Assembly (NCBI RefSeq): GCF_964204645.1 | Contig: NC_134027.1 | Location: 10,528,485 to 10,592,484 of the forward strand | From: Tubulanus polymorphus | Taxonomy: Eukaryota > Nemertea > Palaeonemertea > Tubulaniformes > Tubulanidae | Length of the DNA: 64,000 nt | Direction of reading: 5' to 3' | Shown here: one piece after another, positions 33,641 to 45,070 of the stretch | Layout: each line of letters begins with the position of its first letter | Position numbering within the stretch: position 1 is the first letter of the stretch | Program-made: the position numbers and the translations under genes | The notes under the pieces: model-generated | The model's input: only the letters and a program-made list of their open reading frames with translations | Told to the model about the DNA's origin: nothing | Database searches by the model: none

Positions 33641-33879
33641 TATTCAAGGGACCTCACTCAATCATTTCGTCTGATATTGTAAATATTCAAGCAATCATTG
33701 CCCTAGCTATATTTCAATTTACTTTTAACAATATACCGGCCATAGAGCTTCAATAAAGTAGTGCGGAGATGGTGAGCTTGACCACCATCTCTATCCTCAC
33801 CAGTGCCTATGCATTCTACCCCAGATATGAAAAATCAACTTAGCTTTATGTAGGCCTATGTATGCATTCTTGTTGCCAT

Positions 33880-35705
33880 GCAAGATGAGACTGCCAGGTT
33901 TGGTTGTGGCAGGTCTTTCGGTGTTTGGTTCATTCAATGTGGAGTCTTTTGTGGGCACTTCTCGTGGGTAGATTTTAGATGGGCCTTTCCGGATTAACCT
34001 GAAATGAGTAAAAGAACGATATTCTGTAGTTACACAATCCTTTCTGTATCATACATTGTAATTTACACATGTATCAACTTAACTTTCAATATTGCTGAGT
34101 TCAGTGTTCTTTTTTCGCCATCTTCTGTAGTCGCTTTCAGCATCTTCTTCATCTTGGGAGTCCTGAAATGAAAAAAAAGAGAAGAGCGATGAAAACCTGG
34201 TACGGAACAAAACTAATGTCCGAAAGCTTTTTAGCTCTCCGTCACCGGTCACATGCCGAGAACACCAGACAAAGAGCCAGCCAGGAATATACTGCCCTCT
34301 ACAAGCCCTCACACAGAACACAAAAAAACAGGATGACAATGCCTTACTTTCACCATTTACCGAGAGGGTGTGCCGGGTGACGTCAGTAACTGACAAACCT
34401 ATCAAATTGCCCAAGCCAAAAATAGGGCAGCGCAACTGGATTGCCCGCACTAGCACCCAAAGGAAGACAAGACTTAATCCATGCCCGAAGCAACCCACAG
34501 GGAATCAATGAATACTAACACTCAAAGGAAGACAGGGAAATTAATCCCTGCCCGAAGCAATCCCTTAAAAGGAATCAATGAATGCTAGCACGCAAGCGAT
34601 CCCGCAGTGAATCAATGAATCCTAGCACGCAAAGGAAGACAGGGAAATTAATCCCTGCCCGAAGCAATCCCTTAAAAGGAATCAATGAATGCTAGAACGC
34701 AAAGGAAGACAAGACTAAATCTTTGCCCGAAACAATTCCTGAAAAGGAATCAATGAATACTAGTAGACAGTCCAGCTTTACTACTCCATTTTTAACCTGT
34801 GCAATCCGACTGACTTGCCCGTCATCGACGTCACCCAGCACACTCTGTTGATACGTGGGGAGAGTGAGGCCTCATCATCATGGTTTTTGTGTTCCGTATG
34901 AGGGCGTGTAGAGGGCAGCCATTTCCTGACCGACTCTTTGTCTGACATCCTCGACATGTGACCGGCGAAGGAGCGCCGACGCTTTCGGACATTAGTTTTG
35001 TTCCAGGAAACGTTGAAATTCGACAAAGAAATCGGCCCTGAAAAATTGAACGGTTTAGACCCTGAAAAATAGAACGGATTAATAAACATGCAACAGTACA
35101 GGACAGCACGGAGATGAACAGTAACACATAAAACATAAAGACGTCGTTCCTCAGGAAGCATGAACAGGAGCAGGAGCAGGAGCGGGAGCGCAGCGAAAAT
35201 CGCCAGGAGGAGAATCCACGGTAGCATGTTCACAGTGTGAGTGTGCAGAGGTGAATGGCCTATGCTTGTACTACACCGTGGTCAGCCGGTGACGTATTCA
35301 ATAGGGCATGTGAGTGTTATCAACAACTCTGAAAAACCGCTATTGTGTCTCTATTGTTGAAAGGATCTACCTTGAATACGCACCAGTAGCCAGCCGAACC
35401 TACCGTGGAACTTAAAGGCCATATAAAATAAATTACTCGATTCTCGACTCTCGAATTTAGCGCCGCCTGGTTTTTTTCAGTCTGTTGTGGTCGGCTACGG
35501 TCGGTTTTAAGGTACAGTGCGTACTCTTCGAGCGTCAGTCGATCGTTCGTCTGGGGTCCTAACCTGCTGAAATGACAAAAGCACGAAACTGAGTTCGATT
35601 TAAAAGGTTACAGTCCTCAAATAATAAACACAGAATTAAATAAACCTTGAACGCCGGAGTCCAGACTTTTTGACCCTCGACGCCGCCGGAGCACACGAAG
35701 TTTCC
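33880..35705 (-). CDS. Speculative minus-strand gene, exon fragments only
   Basis: Several minus-strand blocks look exonic: 35705-35640 (acceptor CTTTCAG, reading GNFVCSGGVEGQKVW); about 35572-35480 (NDRLTLEEYALYLKTD); 35233-35150 (a Leu-rich membrane or signal segment beginning MNMLPWILLLAIF); about 35041-34792 (basic, KRRRSFAGHMSRM); 34165-34079 (acceptor CATTTCAG, acidic, SQDEEDAESDYRRW, stop); and 34003-33880 (Thr/Pro-rich, PTKDSTLNEPNTERPATT). Phases could not all be reconciled, so I give no joined model. The GHMSRM block resembles the tail of some LINE proteins, so part may be transposon. Function unknown. Confidence 0.25.
34199..35012. repeat. Inverted repeat with about 205-bp arms around a 69-bp tandem array
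   Basis: 34199-34400 is the reverse complement of 34800-35012 at roughly 80% identity (shared blocks AACAAAACTAATGTCCGAAAG, of which CTAATGTCCGAAAG is exact, and GGGTGACGTC). Between them (34445-34760) lie about five direct copies with spacing 70, 39, 69 and 68 bp, each opening GGAATCAATGAAT and containing AAAGGAAGACAGGGAAA and CCCGAAGCAATCCCTT. Looks like a composite fold-back element. Confidence 0.75.
35240..35480. other. Unassigned interval
   Basis: No clear feature; open minus-strand frames here continue the speculative gene, but none is decisive. Confidence 0.3.
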
Positions 35706-35989
35706 CTTCGCTGAAAGTTGTGGAAGGCGAATTTATCACGTCAAATCAAATTTGATTTGGTCTAATTTTTTAATTCATCATGGCATCAAATTCAAATCGA
35801 TTTGTCAAATCATCAAATCACCCCCGGAGGCCGGGTGATTTGATACGATTTGAAGATGGTAGACTCACAAATTTGTTTCGAAAAACTGATATGAATGTCA
35901 AAACTGAAAGAGAGACCTGAAACGCACTCATAGGATATAATATTTTAAAAAGTGGGGACAGTATTTTGTCAGCCGTATGTGAGTTAGTG

Positions 35990-36760
35990 ACAATTATTCA
36001 TTTTGTAGGAAAACCGATCGGGTCCTCTCACGCCATGTTTCAATTGATGCTATTCTGCAGACCATTTGGGGCTTGACACGCCATATAGAAGACAAATCGC
36101 GGTTTTTCTAGCAGTATTTGTTTTGTTTTCTAACACTTTGTGATTATCAAATCATGAACAATATATAACTAATTGAAACTAAAGATATAATTTAATTGCT
36201 TCCATAGAAGACTGATCGGGTCCTCTCACGCCATATTGGCTGCAGAACATTTGGGGCCTGACACGCCATGTACGTAGAAGACAGCGTGATTTTAAGAGCT
36301 TTATGTAACAGTTGCTTTTTTCTAAGACTAAATGATTGACAAACTATGTTGAATGATTACTGTTTGAACAGTTAAGTAATTAATGACAATTAATCATTTG
36401 TTTTTACGGAAACCCGATTGGGTCCTCTCACGCCATGTTTCAATTGAAGCTATTCTGCAGACCGTTTGGGGCTTGACAAGCCATAATGGCTGCAGAATAT
36501 CTGGGGCCTGACACGCCATGTAGAAGACAGCATGATTTTAGGCCAGTTTTTGTAACAGTATTTGCTTTTTTCTAAGACTAAATTATTGACAAACCATGTT
36601 TCAATTTATTCTGCAGAAAATTTGGGGCTTGACGCGCCATATTGGCCTGCAGAACATTTGGGGCCTGACACGCCATGTAGAAGGCTACGCGATCTTAGGA
36701 GCCATATTGACTGGAGAACACACTAGATTGGATCCTGGCGCGCCATATATGTTTTTCTAA
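35990..36760. repeat. Tandem array built on GCCTGACACGCCATG modules
   Basis: About four to five copies of a 200-250-bp unit. Each has GGGTCCTCTCACGCCATG, CTATTCTGCAGA, TTGGGGCTTGACACGCCAT and GGGGCCTGACACGCCATGTA, then GAAGACAG and an A+T-rich spacer with TTTTTTCTAAGACTAAAT. An inverted partial copy sits at 37446-37500 (CATGGCGTGTCAGGCCCC). Confidence 0.85.
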
Positions 36761-36844
36761 CATTATCTATGTTCTTCTAAGACTAAATGATCAACAAATC
36801 ATGTGAAATAGATGAATGATTCATTGAAATGTAAGATAAATAAT

Positions 36845-37090
36845 TAAAATTTTTATTCTGTAAAACTCATTCAGTAGATATGTAATGTGTTTGTATTTTT
36901 CATGCTGGTGAAATACGTATATGATTGTTTAAATTGTGTTTCAAAATAAAGTGTGTACACTGCATTAGATTAACAAACAACGATCAATTTCTATTCTGTA
37001 AAACTCATTTTGTAAATATGTAATGTTTTTTGTGTTTTTCGTATGCCAGTGAAGAATGATATGATAAGTTTTTAATTGTGTTTTAAGTGT
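36845..37090. repeat. Two copies of a 130-bp A+T-rich unit
   Basis: Shared words TATTCTGTAAAACTCATT and ATATGTAATG..TTTGT, ending near CAGTGAAG/CTGGTGAAA. Followed at 37133-37153 by a TTATG pentamer run. Confidence 0.7.
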
Positions 37091-37745
37091 AAAATGTTTT
37101 CAATCTATCAATACATTCCGTAAATAGATATGTTATGTTATGTTATGTTATACCTTACCCTGGTATTTTCCTGTTCCATCAGATTCATAGGAAATAAGAA
37201 ATTCATATAAAATAAAGTTTGATTCAAACATTACTCGTTATATTGATTAAAAGTAATCTTCTGAATCAAATCATTTTCATATATGCGATGTAATATGTAG
37301 TTCTAATTATGTATATATAGTACGTTGTAAATAATCGATTAAAATAATTATCCAATCGAATATTTCAACTTCGGAAGTAAAACCGCGAGACGTAGTCGAC
37401 GTTTCATCTGCTGCATAGGATTAGATTTTTACTTTACGTTTACCACATGGCGTGTCAGGCCCCAATATGGCATGACAAGCCTCGGGGCTTGTGATGCCAT
37501 ATGCAGCAGGTCTTAAGATTGCCCTAGATGCTTCAACACCGTTCAAGGCTTCTATGCTTTTCGGACCTGGTTGAAAATGAACTTAACATCAATTTTAAGC
37601 AGTTTTCTTACACCAGTGCGTGTAATAACCAATTTCAAAGATAGCCCGAAGGTAACTGTAATATTTCTGTTTGTTGACATCTTTTCATTAACCCAAAAAT
37701 ACCACTGCAATTTGGATCCAAAATCTCTATATTTCTTCAACTTTG

Positions 37746-37914
37746 AGGAGAGAATCCCACAATGATAATAAAAAGTCCGAAAATGAAACTTCGAGATATT
37801 AGTTTATTTCAACGTTTCGACTATATCCTAATAGTCATCTTCAGGAATAATGAGATACTACTGGGATTCTCTCCTCATCGCGTCAACACGGATATAGTGT
37901 TCTACCAATCATGA
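37746..37914 (-). mobile_element. Short non-autonomous Penelope-related element with 13-bp target duplication
   Basis: Flanked by TTCTTCAACTTTG at 37733-37745 and 37915-37927. Inner ends are inverted (AGGAGAGAATCCCA near the left, GGGATTCTCTCCT near the right). The right tail CACGGATATAGTGTTCTACCA matches the tail of the Penelope-like element at 17513-18199 (CACGGATATTGTGATCTACCA). No coding capacity in 169 bp. Strand is given by the hammerhead-like core, which reads on the minus strand. Confidence 0.75.
37815..37844 (-). ncRNA. Candidate hammerhead-like core in the short Penelope-related element
   Basis: Minus strand: CTGAAGA, one T, a 6-bp hairpin (GACTAT / ATAGTC, loop TAGGAT), then GAAACG. 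Same architecture as at 18070-18099 with a different stem, so pairing is kept while sequence changed. Stems I and III are not established. Confidence 0.45.
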
Positions 37915-37929
37915 TTCTTCAACTTTGCT

Positions 37930-38851
37930 TGGTCTGGTCCCTGTGGATAGTCAGTAACCTGTCTGTGGTTAAGTTTCACGATCGGATATTCTCACAAGCC
38001 CATCCGATTATAAAAAGCTTATGGTAAGATTCAAGAATGCATGCACAGTGGTTTCCGCCGCATCAATACGGTCACAGGCAAAAGCGAAGCCGTTTCATCC
38101 CTTGTTATTTTAATATAGTAAGGTGTCGCGCCCGCTGATACTGATCCTTAACAGCCAATTATTTATCGGAACTCTATAGTGGATAAATAAACAACATCAA
38201 CAAGAGGTTATTCTGTGATATTTTGAATTTATTTGCAGTTTAAATTTAGTGCCATTCTCGCGAGATTATCAACAACTCGGAAGTAAAATCCAAGCCAGTT
38301 TACAAGCCCCTGTGGTTGTTCCCCAAACAACGAACCGCAACAATGACTGGTATTCAGACTACTGGTGACTTAAAGTCTACACATAGGTCTTTTGTGTGTC
38401 ATCGATTTTTTGGGATAATCCACTTGATATTTTGCACACATATCTAAAATTGGGTTTTAATACGAGCAGTGAAACTGTGCAGTCCAGTCAATAAGCTTAC
38501 CGTAAACCAGGGCGCATTTTGTTTTTATATCCATTTTCCACTATTATTGAAGGATTGTGAAAAAGTCTATCTCTGACTCGTTTGAATTCTTTGATTTAAC
38601 CTACGGGTTAAAGTTAACACTAGTTGTTTCATGTGAGAAAAAACAAATAAAACGGAACAGAAGTCTATTTCACATATGGCCAAGAAGGCTTTCTGTAGGC
38701 CTATTGCTGGGTGACTCTTAGATGAGTAGTTGGGAGAAAAAAAAATTCCCAAAATGTAATTTATCATTTTATATTTTTACATTCAAAAGCTGTTAATATC
38801 AAGCGATTAATTGATTAATTAATCAACTTTTTTTGGTGTCCTATTCAATAG
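37930..38851. other. Upstream region of the NIPSNAP gene
   Basis: Must contain the first coding exon of NIPSNAP, but I could not place it with confidence. An ATG at 38342 (CAACAATGACTGG) has a fair context, yet no downstream donor gives the phase needed at 38852. Confidence 0.35.
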
Positions 38852-41800
38852 ATTTTACTGAGAATAGCTGCCACTCCTATTCACGGAAGTAGCCGACGAT
38901 ATAGCAACGCGAGCAGCAGTGACCAGAAAATATATGAGTTGCGTCAATACACAATCATCAGCAAAGATGCTCGGAAAGCGATTCAAGCCGCAAATGAAAA
39001 CATTCACAATCGGATGAAACATTCGAAATGTACCGGCTTCTGGCTCTCGGAACTCGGTGGCCTCAATGAATTCATCCATATCTGGGAATATGGTAAGCAT
39101 TACAGGGTTCGTTCCAAGCACTTGTCCGATTGCCTGGGACAAGTATATTCCCATTAGGTTATCATTATCACATATACGCCGGGCTAGTGTGTCCGTATGT
39201 CTCAAAGCTTTATAGGAAAACTGTGGCGAAAGATGCGTTTCTGAGCAAAATACTTTTTGAAACATTTCCCTGCTTTAGTGTTGATTTTTGTAAATAATTG
39301 AAAATAAATGGCAAGCTTCTAACAGTTTTGAAAAATTGCCCCCGGCTTTTATAGCTTTTACAGTAAAATTCTAAGGGCAAGTTGGTTTTTCAGGGGCGCC
39401 ATGTGAAATTTGCCCGCCATAGGCAAGTGGCCTTTATTCCTAAGTTCAGTTCAGACGCTGGTATTACTCCGTATGATTCTTTTCACCCTACATAGATCTT
39501 GTATAATGTTGGTCTTTAACTGTGATTTAATTGTAGAAAGTCTGGCCCAACGAGCTACAGTGAGGAAAAATTTGAGCGAAGACCCTGGGTTTATAGGGAT
39601 GACCGAGAAGCTGTTTCCCTACTTTCAATCGATGACAAATGCGGTTACCGTTCCGATGTCATGGTTTCCAACTATAAAAGAAGTCACAACGTCAACAGGT
39701 TGGCTATGGCATATTGGTTTCCTTTCCAGGCCTGGTTTCACAAAAATTCAATCTAATTTGTGGCTTAATAAGGCCGCGTTTTCAGAGAAGGATAACAATT
39801 CATACTTGAAAGCTGTTTTAATGAAAAATTTAGTTGCTCAAATGTTTTGAAATAAAAGCTGAAACTAAGCCTCTAGAACTTTTGAAAATTACCGGGTATA
39901 AGAAATAATATTGCCCGAAAAAATTTCGGACATTTTTTCGCGGGTTTCATGAAATACTTGTATATCAACCCATGGCAGAAAATATTGAAACATCCATACC
40001 AATGAGCTTAGAATTATATTGTAGGGACTATATTCATATTGGGTATCTCTATAACACTCTATATGCCGTCTATTCTAATTGGCTGTAATATTGGATGTAT
40101 CAAATCTGATACGGACGGCGTTGAAGGTTAAATCGTACATAACCATTGATGAAACACTACGATATGTAGAGAATCCCATGCTAATATAATGAGAGAGAGA
40201 TGAAGACCGAAAAATTTCCTTTAAAGCTGATAATTAATTGAATTTGACGCACGAGCTTTCGCTTCTAATGAATAGAAGCTTCATCAGGTGAATTAGTATA
40301 GTCAATAGAAAAACATAGAATAGAAAATCCGGGTCTGTTTTTCTATGGACTATACTCATTCACCTGATGAAGCTTCTATTCATTAGAAGCGAAAGCTCGT
40401 GCGTCAAATAAATAGTTAACCTATACAGTGTACAGTGCTACTCGTCTCATTACTTATTTTAGACCTGGTTATCACGGCTACTCTACGAATGTTTTTTTTG
40501 TTGTTGAAGGTATTTACAGTATGGAAAGCTGGGTCGTTGCCGATTCAACTCATTCCTACGAAGGAGTCGAGAAATACTACAAGCACGTCGAAGCCAATTA
40601 CGATGCTCAACTCGTCGGCGCGTTACGTACGATATTTGGGCCGGTCGTCAATTCAGGTAGGTCAGAAGACGCTGACCTCTACTGTCAAACTCATTCGATT
40701 CAGATCATGCGTGACCATGAAATTCATCCAGTTTGTGAGAAATCCAAATCAAAAGCGTCATATTTTAAGTTTTAAAAAAGAATGATACCATGTTTCTCCT
40801 AATTGGCCGGATCATTTTGTAAACTGCGATAGAATTGGTTATCAGTTCATTTCTAGAACTGCCGGGTCTGTTTAAGTTAGCTTGATCATGATTTTGAAAA
40901 ATGTTATGTACAAGGCATAATAGGCGGCCAGCCGGGTCAACGTTAAAGCTCAGCAGTGAGAAGCAATTTTCGCTAGCCTTACATGCATCTATGTATAGGT
41001 GGAACATAGATAATATCTGTATAAGATCAATAAACTGATCCAACTTAGGCGGATTTTTTAGTAATTTTTCAAGAGTGGGATAGTCATTCAATATACAGAT
41101 CTTGTTAATCCTTGGTTAATCGGTTCTAGTAGCAGTAGAGTTTGTTGATCAAAGTATCTCTCTCTGGTTTGTTGAGAGAAGTAGATCTGAACCGTGAATA
41201 ATGCCCCACATGTAGTGCTTAATGGGATCAAGACAAATGCTAATATATCCCAGTAGGATTTTTAGATACAGTCAAATTCACTTAAGTTGCAAAGTGTTAC
41301 CAACTATGACGATTCTAGTGAGTTTCACGGTGTATAAGGGGCTGGTTTTATAGACAAGTTTGATTTTATTTTTCAGCGATCCTTTTGTGGAAGTATAATA
41401 ATTTGGATACTGCTGCTAAGATTCAATGCGACAGCTTCAAAGGTAATGCGCATAGATAAAATCTTATTTTTATCTGATCAGGGGCGGATCAAGGAAACTC
41501 GAAAGGCTCGGGGTCCAGGAGACAAGGCATTTTACCGATAAAGCGGCCATTTCATAGGCTACTGTCGGGGTCCCACCATCGTTGTTAGATATTCATTGGA
41601 AAATATGCAATTTCCGCCAAGGACGAGTTTCAAATTTGGATTAACGTTCTTTGACTTGATGAAAAGGGCAACCTCAATGGGAAGGCAGGAGTCCGGACCC
41701 CGAAGACCACCCATGTTGATCCAATTTTAATGTTTCCATATTTTGCTTGAATAACGGAGGTTTTTTTATTTCAGATTCTCGGCTTAAAGTAACGACTGGT

Positions 41801-41857
41801 GAATACAAAGTTTCTTCCAAGGTCCTTAGTTCTATGCCATTCTCTCCGCTGAAGTGA
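38852..41857 (+). CDS. NIPSNAP: NIPSNAP family mitochondrial protein (first exon not located)
   Basis: Exons 38852-39092, 39537-39698, 40510-40656, 41377-41442, 41775-41857 join in consistent phases to give 232 residues plus a missing short start exon. This is close to NIPSNAP3 length. The N-terminal part is a basic, Ser-rich leader (RIAATPIHGSSRRYSNASSS), as expected for mitochondrial import. The two tandem dimeric alpha-beta-barrel domains are evident: first KIYELRQYTI, then GFWLSELGGLNEFIHIWEY and SLAQRATVRK; second WVVADSTHSYEG, ALRTIFGPVVNSG, AILLWKY, and the family terminus FSPLK. Known: NIPSNAPs are mitochondrial proteins linked to vesicle traffic and mitophagy signalling. The intron 39699-40509 carries a 168-bp palindromic element. 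Family certain; paralogue number not assigned. Confidence 0.9.
40242..40409. mobile_element. 168-bp palindromic element with 74-bp arms, each bearing a hammerhead-like core
   Basis: Arms 40242-40315 and 40336-40409 are reverse complements with about two mismatches, separated by 20 bp. On the plus strand of the right arm: CTGATGA (40364-40370), one A, hairpin GCTTC / GAAGC with a 9-base loop, GAAA (40391-40394), then GC-TCGT-GC and GTC. The left arm gives the same on the minus strand. It lies in a NIPSNAP intron. A pair of inverted Penelope-type terminal repeats is one possible origin. Confidence 0.7.
40776..40990. repeat. Dispersed repeat, copy 1
   Basis: Matches 44684-45070 (words TTTCTCCTAAT, ATCAGTTCATTTCTA, CTTGATCATGATTTT, GGCGGCCAGCCGGGTCAA). 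Copy 2 carries an internal insert of about 130 bp. Lies in the fourth visible NIPSNAP intron. No coding content. Confidence 0.65.
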
Positions 41858-42152
41858 ATATTGGTATTAGATACAATATCTAATGGTGCATTAAACATAT
41901 AATGACAAAATATAGTTTTATATGGATGAGATATATATATTATATATATTTAGATATTTACCCATAGTAGTTGTCTCTGAAGTGAAATTTTAACACTTGC
42001 ATTGGAATAGTGATCACCGTATACATGCAGATCTGTTAGATTTACTTTTACATTTTAAATGTGGATTAAGATTTTACAGGTATTAAATTACTCAATAAAC
42101 ATTTTCACATATAAAAGTTATTCATGGTTATTACTCGAGTTATTATTGTGAA

Positions 42153-42416
42153 TTGGATGTTGAGCAGTTTATCAAGAAATACAGGTTTGAATGGTTGTTA
42201 CTTGATCCTGGAGCAACCACCTGTTATAACAATTATATTGGATGTGGTAGGGAAAATCAACCAAATGTCTCAATCCAAAATTTGCCAACCAATGACAAGA
42301 TCGAATTTCATGACAACAGACTATCCTTTTTCCCTAGTCATCACTTTCAGTCTTGTGATGATCATCATTTGCGACTCAAAAAGCCGAGTCGTCATTCACG
42401 TCACATATTAAAGTAA
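42153..42416 (+). CDS. Unidentified open frame
   Basis: 86 codons (start MDVEQFIKKYRFEW) with four internal Cys and a His-rich end; a TATAAAAG lies at 42112. A second frame is open across the same bases, which weakens the case. No family recognised; may be an exon, a relic or chance. Confidence 0.22.
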   Translation: MDVEQFIKKYRFEWLLLDPGATTCYNNYIGCGRENQPNVSIQNLPTNDKIEFHDNRLSFFPSHHFQSCDDHHLRLKKPSRHSRHILK

Positions 42417-42959
42417 ACACCATTTGTGACACATAAAAATTGGCGCATTGGCGATTTCTTTTGCGGAAAAAATAGGATATTTTTGGCAAATGGATGAGAT
42501 AAATAGGATTCCTATTGAAATGTAGGAAATATACGAGGTGCTGGAATGTCTGTTGGAGTGGTTTGAGAGGTTGATGCACGAAAATAAATAAACATACAAA
42601 AAAAGTAAACAAATCTATATATATATATTTTGCTGAATTTTTATTATTTAAAGTTTTCTCTGACAAATGGTTGTTTTACAGGATACTTGTATACTGAAGG
42701 TGTGTACACAATACATTCATATTGTCGATGTTTCGTTACGGGAGAATAACTGAACACAAATAGTATTATCATTTTTACAATACATGTAATGTAAAGTATC
42801 ATCGGTGAAAGCATGGAGTTTCAACGTCCATGGTCAATAGTGAAAGAAACACATATTAAATATGCCACCACCAGAAATTGAATCCAGTTTGAATTCCTGC
42901 AATGTGACTAAATTAATGCAGGGCGTCAATGTGCCAACCCTCAAACATTTGACACTTAT

Positions 42960-43227
42960 CCCTTTCAGTACATTTACACCACAGCGCGGTGTATAAATCG
43001 GTGATGACTTTGCAAGTACACCGCATCGTGTATCGATATAACTTATAATTGGTTTTTATCTCTTGAAAGATGGCAGCACCTGTCAAGTAGTGAAATATTA
43101 AGCGACTAACGATACATCGCACCGCAGTGTAAATGCACTATAGCAGTATGCCCGCTATTGAATACGTCACGGGTGGAATTTTTTAAAGTTTCCACCAGCG
43201 TTTTCGTATTACTCAGCACAGTAAGGG
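42960..43227. mobile_element. piggyBac-like MITE, copy 1
   Basis: Begins CCCTTTCAGTAC after TTAT and ends AGTAAGGG before TTAA. It shares internal words with copies 2 and 3 (ACACCGCAGTG, GATGGCAGCACCTGTCAA, GTGAAATATTA). Confidence 0.7.
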
Positions 43228-43480
43228 TTAAATGATTCCAACTTTTGATAACGCAGGCTACATAGGTAACGCCAGACACTTCTCTTAAAATCTGATCGTC
43301 CGGACTCAATCTTAATGCGACATAGATCGTCTGGGCAACTGTGGTTCCAGGCTGCAGATTGATACCGGCTGATGCATTATTCAAATGCAACCCTCGGGTA
43401 ATTCGATTGTTCGAGGTCGAACGAAATCGACGATATACGTTCCCAAAAACGCTATTGACTTTCTTCTTAAATATATATAT
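43228..43480 (-). CDS. Unidentified minus-strand open frame abutting a MITE
   Basis: A minus-strand frame runs from about 43480 and includes LHLNNASAGINLQPG, VAQTIYVALRLS and SGVTYVACVIKSWNH before entering the MITE. The composition looks protein-like, but no domain is recognised. It could be an exon or gene relic invaded by the MITE. Splice sites not resolved. Confidence 0.25.
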
Positions 43481-44683
43481 ATTTTTCCTAAGATATTAAA
43501 CGTAACTCGGCGATTAAGAACGATTAATGACAGAAATTCTAACTGGAATGCTATTCTCCCATCATCTCTCCCCGCGCGTCATCCCCTGAAAGCTATATAA
43601 CCCGACTACGTATATGAAGCTGAACATCATAATCCGGTTTTTTCCCCTGATCTATCTTAACAACACACGATTCAGAGCCGCTTAAAACATTCATACAAAA
43701 TATCATTTTACAAACCGTTTTTTAAACTTTTAAAACCATCCTTTCATGCGTACGTACACAAGTATTCGCTAAAAATTCGACTCGAGAAAAATCTTCTTTC
43801 ATTTAAAACATGTACACATTTACACTATTTTAGTGATCTACCGATCTCCCAGGCAGATTGTATGACGATGCATTATGTACAGGACAATTGATAAATAATT
43901 TAAAGTCTGAATAACATAATGCATGTGTTTAGTTAAGATGATATGACAAAATCATATGAGTTCTTCATTATGCACATAGTGAATGTTGAAATAACAGGCA
44001 AGGCTATCTAAGAGCAAACCGACTTGAATATATAACAAAATATTTCAAGGATCTTTGCTGAAGTCCTCTACCTAATTTGAATAATATCCGAGATGGATGG
44101 TGTATACTTTCTAGGGTTGGGAAATATATTCTTATATTGAACAGTTTACAGAGTTTGCCAGATCTGACTTCAGCAGAGATGTCTGTACGTATTGACCGTA
44201 AAACCCAAACAGTCACACAAGATCAATCAGTCTAGCTACACTGGATAATACATACCACTTCTTAAATAATATAGAATAAAGAGATTACCAAATACTTCAA
44301 AGTACAGTAAAAGCCCGGTGCAACGCCATCTTTTTGTTGGTGCTCACTTATTGCCTACGATTTTCTGAGATCGCACTCAAATTCTATGGAAATACCATTC
44401 TTCATGATGCCAAATTCATTATAACGCCATATTTTTTTCACTGTCCTGACGATGGTCTGACAACAGGCTTTGACTGTATTTTCAATGCTAAGCAGCCGAG
44501 ACTTATAAATAAAGCTGAAATGCAATAAAAAGCTTAAAACATCTTAGAGGCTATGAAGTTATCGATAGACTGAAAGCTTTAGTGTTCATCAAACGAAACA
44601 AATCTCAGGTTAAAAAGAACTTTAATGAGAAGTTTTAATGAGAATCTACACATAGATAAAATTTCTATCCTTAGGCTAGATAA
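43481..44683. other. Intergenic, no gene seen
   Basis: A+T-rich; a CAGTAAAAGCCCGGTGCAAC-like word at 44305 recalls mariner/pogo ends, but no matching right end was found. Confidence 0.4.
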
Positions 44684-45070
44684 AAATGATACCTTGTTTC
44701 TCCTAATCGACCAAGTCAATTTAGTAAATAAATAAACCTTGTAATCAGTTCATTTCTATAGCTGCAGGGTACCTATGTGATGGTTTGATCTTCAAATAGG
44801 GATTGACCCTGTTATGTATTTGATAAGTAGATTTTGTTTGTTTTTTTATCTAGTGTCCTTTACAAACCCATCATACCTGCCGGGGCGAAACAGAGGGGGT
44901 TGTGTTACATTTTGAAAACGGAAATCGAAGTACAGATATAGTTGGGGGGTGTGATGGTTAGTTAGCCTGATCATGATTTTAAAAGAAGTAATGTACAGGG
45001 TAGATAGGCGGCCGGGCGGGTCAAGCTCAGCAGAAAGGAGAAACAAGGTATCAATTTCTTTTAGCCTTAT
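44684..45070. repeat. Dispersed repeat, copy 2 (with internal insert)
   Basis: Second copy of 40776-40990. The insert includes GGAAATCGAAGTACAGATAT, also present at about 29990. Confidence 0.65.

Noticed and set aside
34168-34498. Plus- and minus-strand frames within the inverted repeat
   Set aside because: Mostly repeat arms and tandem units; only the short acidic minus block with a good acceptor was kept, as speculative.
38855-39265. Minus-strand 136-codon frame
   Set aside because: Lies opposite the NIPSNAP exon and its intron; explained by the coding strand.
44305-44470. Mariner/pogo element
   Set aside because: Only a left-end-like word is present; no inverted partner or TA-flanked right end found.
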